From: Candidatus Heimdallarchaeota archaeon AB_125
GTDB lineage: Archaea; Asgardarchaeota; Heimdallarchaeia; Heimdallarchaeales; Heimdallarchaeaceae
Reading direction: 5' to 3'
Length of the DNA: 8,728 nucleotides
NCBI GenBank assembly: GCA_001940755.1
Contig: MEHH01000096.1
Coordinates: forward strand, 1-8,728
Part shown: piece after piece, positions 5,087 through 8,728 of the stretch
How the letters are laid out: each line of letters opens with the position of its first letter
How positions within the stretch are numbered: the first letter of the stretch is position 1
Program-made: the position numbers and the translations under genes
The notes under the pieces: generated by a model
Told to the model about the DNA's origin: nothing
Databases searched by the model: none
The model's input: the letters and a program-made list of their open reading frames with translations, nothing else

Positions 5087-7159
5087 TTTCAATTGAGTTA
5101 TGAACGAGAAGATATAGTTGATTTAGACTTCCATGAATTGGATCTTCCAACAGTAACTTTATCGAAAGCAAAAAAATCACAAATAGTTTCACAGCTCTAT
5201 TTGTATAGAGAGATTAATCTAAGAATGTTTTCTGAGCAATCAGGGATTCCTAGAGGAGCAATAAAAGATTATTTACAAATACTTATTCAAGCTCTTATCC
5301 TTAGGGGATATTATAGAAAAGATAGATTTGTTCTAGCATCTGCTTATAGGTATCCTACTGTCAATCCTGGAAGATTAAGCAATATCAGGAAAAATCTGCT
5401 AGGAATACTTGCTTGTAATAAAAAAATCGAACTTAATCTTCTTCGTAAAATCTTGAATATTTCTTCAGATGAATTAATATCTCATCTCTTGTTCCTCACT
5501 ATCAGAGGATTATTCATTGGAATTTTGAAAAATCAAGAGATTCATGTTCAAAACATTTGGACTCCTCCAGAAAAAGTGAAAATTAGTTCAGATGATACTT
5601 TTATCATTGGAACATGTATGCTACTACGAGATGCAGATTTAAATAAAGTTGCAAAACTTACTGGCTTCAGTAGAAAAGATGTTTTTGACAGAATAGCTAA
5701 ACTAATGTTATACAGAAAATTAGATGCTTCCTTTGAAGTTACTGGAGGTATTGTTGGTTCTGGTAAAACTAGTGTAAACGTCAAAAAATATCTAATTGCA
5801 CCTCGAGTTCTACCTGTAGAAGCCCTGCAAGGTGATGAAAGAGCTTTAGTAGGTTTTACTCTTTTGAAGAAAGAAGTAGATATCGACGAATTAGCAAAGT
5901 ATATTGACAAAGAGGAAACAGAAGTAACAAGATTAGTAGCATTCTTAACAGCAAGAGGTACATTTCAGTTTATTTTCAATGAAAACAACAAGTTAGTACC
6001 TGTGGTTTTTCCAGATACATCACCAAACCAAACAATTGAAGAAATGGCTTCTTTGTCTTTTTTCAATTATGAAGCTTTATTCGGGTTGTTATCAACACAA
6101 GATAGAATGCCTCTAAGAAAATTAGCTGTTCTGATGAATAGGGAAGCTGATGAAGTTCTAGAAGGAATTATGAATCTATATCTTGAGGGATTTATTACAT
6201 GTACTCTAAAGGGTACCACAATATATGTCGATAGTCTAAAAAGATATAGTCGAACTCAGGAAGGAACTCTTGAGAGATGGGAAAAAATTGTTTTGGGTAT
6301 GATAATAGCAAAATCATTCATCACAACCAAAGATATAGAAGATGCACTTGGTATAGATAGAAATCATGCTAAGGAAAGAATGTATGGATTTTATGGGAAG
6401 GGTTTGATTAAAGGAAGCATCTCAGGAAACAAACTTGAACCTGACGAGATTCCTATTTTCCCTCCAATGGTACAATTAGATGATCTTCCAATTTACTACC
6501 AAGAAATATTCGGATATATTCTTTCAAACACTAGGGTATCAGTTAAAAATATCATGAAATATTGGGAGAAGACACTTGTTGCATCAAAGAACATTGTTTA
6601 TGAATTAGTGGGATCAGGCTTGATGAATATATCTCTTCGTGGAAATACCATAACTTTAGTTTCAAGCCAGAAATTTTTACCGAATAAACAACTAAATGAA
6701 CTTGGTGAAATTTATACGAAAGTAGTAAACGAAATTGAAAAGTCAAGAAGAAAAAAGGTAAAACTTACATCAATTGCTGATACTGTAGGGATGTATCCTC
6801 TAGATCTGTTTAAGCTTTTGAATCAATTAATCTCTCATGGATATTATAAGGGAAGAGTAACTTCAGCTTATTTTGAAAGAGCAGGGAAATTAGTGTTACC
6901 AAAAGGTAAGAATTACTGTTTAAATTGTGGACGTGTAATAAGAGATTCAACTGAACCCTGTAGTAATTGTAGACAATTACACCAGAAATGTACTGTATGT
7001 CAGGGGTTAATCAAGAGAGGAGATAGAATATCAGAGTGTCCTACTTGTAACAACGTTGCACATGATGACCATATGGAACAATGGATGAGAATCAAGTCTG
7101 AATGTCCAATATGTAAAACAAGAGTTTCTAAAAGAAATCTTAAGAAGTATGCAGCTTAA
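5084..7159 (+). CDS. Tandem winged-helix protein with C-terminal zinc ribbon and RING-H2-like finger
   Basis: A 691-residue protein with no signal peptide or membrane helix, so presumably cytosolic. About eight repeats of winged-helix type begin near residues 30, 100, 172, 251, 327, 398, 470 and 540, a period of about 70-79. Each has helices followed by a wing of the form G-hydrophobic-hydrophobic then a beta hairpin: RGYYRKDRFVLA, RGLFIGILKNQEIHV, RGTFQFIFNENNKLV, EGFITCTLKGTTIYV, KGLIKGSISGNKL, SGLMNISLRGNTITLV, HGYYKGRV. Next comes a C-x2-C-x10-C-x2-C zinc ribbon (C612, C615, C626, C629), then a finger with ligands C636, C639, C652, C655, H660, H663, C674, C677. Its second half, H-x2-H-x3-W-x6-C-P-x-C, has exact RING-H2 spacing. 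In eukaryotes RING fingers recruit ubiquitin E2 enzymes; UFL1 is a tandem-winged-helix ligase scaffold and Nse1 couples winged helices to a variant RING. An E3-like or adaptor role is inference; DNA/RNA binding is an alternative. Start is GTG 5084 or TTG 5093. It leads a close-packed cluster. Confidence 0.85.
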   Translation: MFQLSYEREDIVDLDFHELDLPTVTLSKAKKSQIVSQLYLYREINLRMFSEQSGIPRGAIKDYLQILIQALILRGYYRKDRFVLASAYRYPTVNPGRLSNIRKNLLGILACNKKIELNLLRKILNISSDELISHLLFLTIRGLFIGILKNQEIHVQNIWTPPEKVKISSDDTFIIGTCMLLRDADLNKVAKLTGFSRKDVFDRIAKLMLYRKLDASFEVTGGIVGSGKTSVNVKKYLIAPRVLPVEALQGDERALVGFTLLKKEVDIDELAKYIDKEETEVTRLVAFLTARGTFQFIFNENNKLVPVVFPDTSPNQTIEEMASLSFFNYEALFGLLSTQDRMPLRKLAVLMNREADEVLEGIMNLYLEGFITCTLKGTTIYVDSLKRYSRTQEGTLERWEKIVLGMIIAKSFITTKDIEDALGIDRNHAKERMYGFYGKGLIKGSISGNKLEPDEIPIFPPMVQLDDLPIYYQEIFGYILSNTRVSVKNIMKYWEKTLVASKNIVYELVGSGLMNISLRGNTITLVSSQKFLPNKQLNELGEIYTKVVNEIEKSRRKKVKLTSIADTVGMYPLDLFKLLNQLISHGYYKGRVTSAYFERAGKLVLPKGKNYCLNCGRVIRDSTEPCSNCRQLHQKCTVCQGLIKRGDRISECPTCNNVAHDDHMEQWMRIKSECPICKTRVSKRNLKKYAA

Positions 7160-7171
7160 TAAATGAATTAG

Positions 7172-7483
7172 ATGGAACTTCATAAGATTCAAGAAGAAGT
7201 ATTTGATTTCTTAAATGAAAGAGGATGGTTTAAGTATTCTGCAAATGATGTTCTTATTCATTTGTATGAAGAATTGAGTGAAATAGGAAAACATCTGCTA
7301 TTCAAATCAAAATATAAAGAAGAAAGTGGCCATTCTAAACCTGCTGAAGAAGACTTACCTAGAGAATTTGCTCAAGCTTTTTCTTTATTTCTTCAACTAT
7401 GTATTCTTCAAGAAATTGATTTAGAAGAAGCTTGGAAAGAAGAAATCAAAATCATGAAAGAGAGATTCCCAATAGATAAATAA
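7172..7483 (+). CDS. Short MazG-like (all-alpha NTP pyrophosphohydrolase superfamily) protein
   Basis: A 103-residue predicted all-helical protein. MazG-type enzymes hydrolyse NTPs or dNTPs to NMP and pyrophosphate with Mg2+ held by an E-E-x-x-E motif and a second E-x-x-D motif. The first is present as E33-E34-x-x-E37 (HLYEELSEIG), preceded by the family's 'ERGW' stretch (residues 16-19). The ending IDLEEAWKEEIKIMKERFP matches the typical 'gidle.a...k...Rfp' close. The second motif, however, reads E65-F-A-Q68, with Gln where Asp is expected, so metal binding and activity may be altered or lost. It starts 12 nt after the upstream stop and ends 27 nt before the ABC ATPase, so it is probably co-transcribed with both. 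The ATG at 7172 is fixed by an in-frame stop just upstream (7169-7171). No clear ribosome site is visible. Substrate unknown. Confidence 0.7.
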   Translation: MELHKIQEEVFDFLNERGWFKYSANDVLIHLYEELSEIGKHLLFKSKYKEESGHSKPAEEDLPREFAQAFSLFLQLCILQEIDLEEAWKEEIKIMKERFPIDK

Positions 7484-7495
7484 AAGAAGTATCTT

Positions 7496-7503
7496 AGGAG
7501 ATG
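7496..7503 (+). promoter_or_regulatory. Ribosome-binding site of the ABC ATPase gene
   Basis: AGGAGATG stands 7 nt before the ATG at 7511. It is the best Shine-Dalgarno match in the window and settles that start. It fits an internal operon gene, in contrast with the apparently leaderless pdaD and glnA. Confidence 0.65.
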
Positions 7504-7510
7504 TACATAG

Positions 7511-8248
7511 ATGAGTGTCAAGAAAAAGAGCAAGCCAAGGACCAAAAAAACATCAAAAAAGATTTTTGTTAATGTAAGAGATGTTTCCAAAAGTTATCAG
7601 ATGGGAGAGGTTGAGGTTCAAGCTCTGAGAAATGTGTCACTCTCTTTTAAAGCTGGAGAAATTGTTTCAATTGTTGGACCTTCTGGAAGCGGTAAAACGA
7701 CTCTACTAAATGTAATTGGAGCTCTAGATTACGTTGACTCAGGTTCTATAAGCATCAATGGTAGAAAGTTAAGTTCAATGAAAGATAAGGAATTAAGTTA
7801 TCTTAGAAGAGACACTATTGGCTATGTTTTTCAGAATTTCAATTTACTCGAAGAGATTAATGCAGAGAAAAATATTGAGATGCCATTAATTCTTGCTAAT
7901 CTAGAAAAAATAGAGAGAAAGAAAAGAGTCGAAGAACTTCTAGTGAGTGTAGACCTTATCGAGAGAAAATCACATAATCCTGACCAACTCTCAGGAGGAG
8001 AGCAACAGAGAGTAGCAATAGCTAGAGCATTAGCAAACAACCCAAAATTATTACTTGCAGATGAACCCACAGGAAATCTGGATTCGAAGACAGGGAAAAA
8101 AGTGCTTAAACTGCTAATTGATCTTAGTAAGATTCAAAATAAAACACTAATTTATGTTACTCATGCAGAAGATTCTGCTATATTAGCTGATAGACAGATT
8201 CATATGAGTGATAGTAAAATAGTAAAAGATTTTTCCACAAGCAAATAG
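7511..8248 (+). CDS. ABC transporter ATP-binding protein, MacB/LolD type
   Basis: A 245-residue nucleotide-binding subunit that would power a membrane permease on the cytoplasmic side. All ATPase motifs are intact: Walker A GPSGSGKTT (56-64), Q-loop Q108 (VFQNFNLL), signature LSGGEQQR (160-167), Walker B LLLADEP with D184-E185, D-loop NLDS (189-192) and the switch H218 (VTHAE). The string DEPTGNLDSKTG and the overall length are typical of the MacB/LolD/SalX group, which normally pairs with FtsX-like permeases for lipoprotein, peptide or drug export or mechanotransmission. The N-terminus carries an unusual Lys-rich tail (about residues 4-17) ahead of the fold. No FtsX-like permease is encoded here; the next gene is a type I exporter, which as a rule carries its own ATPase. 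So the partner is missing or lies elsewhere. Confidence 0.93.
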   Translation: MSVKKKSKPRTKKTSKKIFVNVRDVSKSYQMGEVEVQALRNVSLSFKAGEIVSIVGPSGSGKTTLLNVIGALDYVDSGSISINGRKLSSMKDKELSYLRRDTIGYVFQNFNLLEEINAEKNIEMPLILANLEKIERKKRVEELLVSVDLIERKSHNPDQLSGGEQQRVAIARALANNPKLLLADEPTGNLDSKTGKKVLKLLIDLSKIQNKTLIYVTHAEDSAILADRQIHMSDSKIVKDFSTSK

Positions 8249-8256
8249 ATATTTGC
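8241..8256 (+). other. Small hairpin overlapping the ABC ATPase stop codon
   Basis: GCAAAT-AGAT-ATTTGC can form a 6-bp stem with a 4-nt loop and includes the TAG stop (8246-8248). A T run (8273-8277) lies 17 nt further on, too far for a bacterial-type terminator. It may be a weak 3'-end signal or chance in AT-rich DNA. Confidence 0.25.
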
Positions 8257-8263
8257 CTTCATT

Positions 8264-8289
8264 CTGTTACAGTTTTTGAAGCTGTTACA
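8264..8289 (+). repeat. Direct repeat CTGTTACA upstream of the ABC exporter gene
   Basis: The octamer CTGTTACA occurs at 8264-8271 and again at 8282-8289, 18 nt from start to start. Both copies lie in the 104-nt gap just ahead of the TATA-like elements (8287-8307). Spacing and position would suit a regulator binding near a promoter, but two 8-mers are weak evidence. Confidence 0.4.
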
Positions 8290-8307
8290 TAAAAAAGCTA
8301 TTAAAAT
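8287..8307 (+). promoter_or_regulatory. Possible promoter of the ABC exporter gene
   Basis: ACATAAAAAAG (8287-8297) and TATTAAAATG (8299-8308) are TATA-like and stand about 50-60 nt ahead of the ATG at 8353, predicting a leader of roughly 25-35 nt. The 104-nt gap after the ABC ATPase supports a separate transcription start for the exporter. Chance matches are likely in such AT-rich sequence. Confidence 0.3.
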
Positions 8308-8352
8308 GATTGATATCTGTAAAGACAATTGATAACTGATTAGGGTACTAAG

Positions 8353-8728
8353 ATGAGCTATAGACGTTGGTTTTTCAAACACATTTTGAAGGAAAAATTA
8401 ATGTCTACAATATTGGTTACTTTTCTCATAATTTTCATTGGTACTGTGTCAGTTACTCCTTTATTTATTGGGGATATTTTTAGTGAGTTAGCTAAAAAAA
8501 ACAGCTCATTCAAGGTAATAGTAAGTACAGCATTATTTATTGCAGGAGCGGGGATAATCAGAGCTGCTGCTGATTTCATCCAAAGTTATGTAAATGAAGT
8601 ATTAGCTCACAAAATCACAAAAAATGTAACTGAAGAATTCTATAAAGTAATGCTTGAAAAAAGTCAGGAATTTCATGATCGAGTTAGAATAGGAGATGTG
8701 ATGGCAAGAGCTACATACGATACAAGAC
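8353..8728 (+). CDS. Type I ABC exporter, N-terminal transmembrane part (3'-partial)
   Basis: Starts with ATG at 8353 and is still open at the right edge (125 codons visible). A basic amphipathic start (MSYRRWFFKHILKEKL) precedes a first membrane helix at about 20-43 that contains the P36 typical of helix 1 in exporters. A second helix is at about 53-76. A long cytoplasmic extension follows (about 77-125), in which VLAHKITKNVTEEFYKVML and F-H-x-x-x-R-I-G-D-V-M-A-R-A-T-Y-D match the family pattern 'l...v...lr..ly..ll...f.....Gdl.sR...D'. Such proteins (MsbA, Sav1866-like) export lipids, peptides or drugs as dimers, with an ATPase domain at the C-terminus that would lie beyond the window. The substrate cannot be told. 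Two such genes often lie in tandem and form heterodimers; the next gene is not visible. Confidence 0.85.
   Translation, partial: MSYRRWFFKHILKEKLMSTILVTFLIIFIGTVSVTPLFIGDIFSELAKKNSSFKVIVSTALFIAGAGIIRAAADFIQSYVNEVLAHKITKNVTEEFYKVMLEKSQEFHDRVRIGDVMARATYDTR

Noticed and set aside
5750..5790. G-x-x-G-S-G-K-T-S stretch in the winged-helix/RING protein (residues 221-230) that resembles a Walker A loop
   Set aside because: It lies between repeat units, has no following Walker B or P-loop fold context, and is a short Gly/Ser linker by position; treated as chance.
5548..5910. 120-residue open frame on the - strand inside the winged-helix/RING gene
   Set aside because: Antisense shadow; Ser/Phe/Leu-rich composition typical of reverse-strand reading of a Lys/Glu-rich gene, and the sense frame is clearly coding.
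7163..7171. Alternative ATG start at 7163 for the MazG-like gene
   Set aside because: The frame from it stops after two codons (TAG at 7169-7171), so 7172 is the first usable start.
8358..8579. 73-residue open frame on the - strand at the right end
   Set aside because: Antisense to the exporter's transmembrane part, whose sense frame has helices and the family's G-D-x-x-A-R motif.

Overview
The window is AT-rich (roughly one third G+C by eye) and looks archaeal, most likely from an Asgard archaeon. The evidence is a pyruvoyl-dependent arginine decarboxylase of the archaeal type, TATA boxes about 25-45 nt ahead of start codons with very short or no leaders, T-rich stretches in place of hairpin terminators, and a large sequon-rich surface protein ending in a Thr-rich linker, one membrane helix and a basic tail. 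A multi-winged-helix protein ending in a RING-like zinc finger also fits Asgard archaea, which encode ubiquitin-type machinery. The Asgard assignment is inference; archaeal origin is better supported.

Layout, left to right. (1) The C-terminal part of a probable carbohydrate-active enzyme (GH57-like beta-sandwich region) enters from the left edge on the + strand and ends at 997. (2) It converges on a 626-residue surface protein (- strand, 2905 to 1025). (3) Behind that, on the same strand but separated by 85 nt, is pyruvoyl-dependent arginine decarboxylase (3548 to 2991). (4) A 134-nt divergent promoter region with two clear TATA boxes separates the decarboxylase from glutamine synthetase (3683 to 4993, + strand). 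(5) After a T-rich terminator, a + strand cluster follows. It holds a 691-residue protein with about eight repeats of winged-helix type, a zinc ribbon and a RING-H2-like finger; 12 nt later a short MazG-like protein; 27 nt later a MacB/LolD-type ABC ATPase; and 104 nt later the start of a type I ABC exporter that runs off the right edge.

How the genes may work together. Arginine decarboxylase and glutamine synthetase share a divergent promoter region and both belong to nitrogen metabolism: agmatine/polyamine supply on one side, ammonium assimilation on the other. Coordinated control is possible, but no operator was identified. The tandem winged-helix/RING protein, the MazG-like protein and the ABC ATPase are spaced closely enough to be co-transcribed, though no shared pathway is obvious. 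The most unusual item is the winged-helix/RING protein. Its layout recalls eukaryotic E3 ligases or their scaffolds (UFL1-type tandem winged helices; Nse1-type winged helices plus variant RING), and it may be an uncharacterised archaeal modifier ligase or adaptor. There is no tRNA, rRNA, CRISPR array, insertion sequence or integrase in the window, and no stretch above 300 nt lacks a gene.
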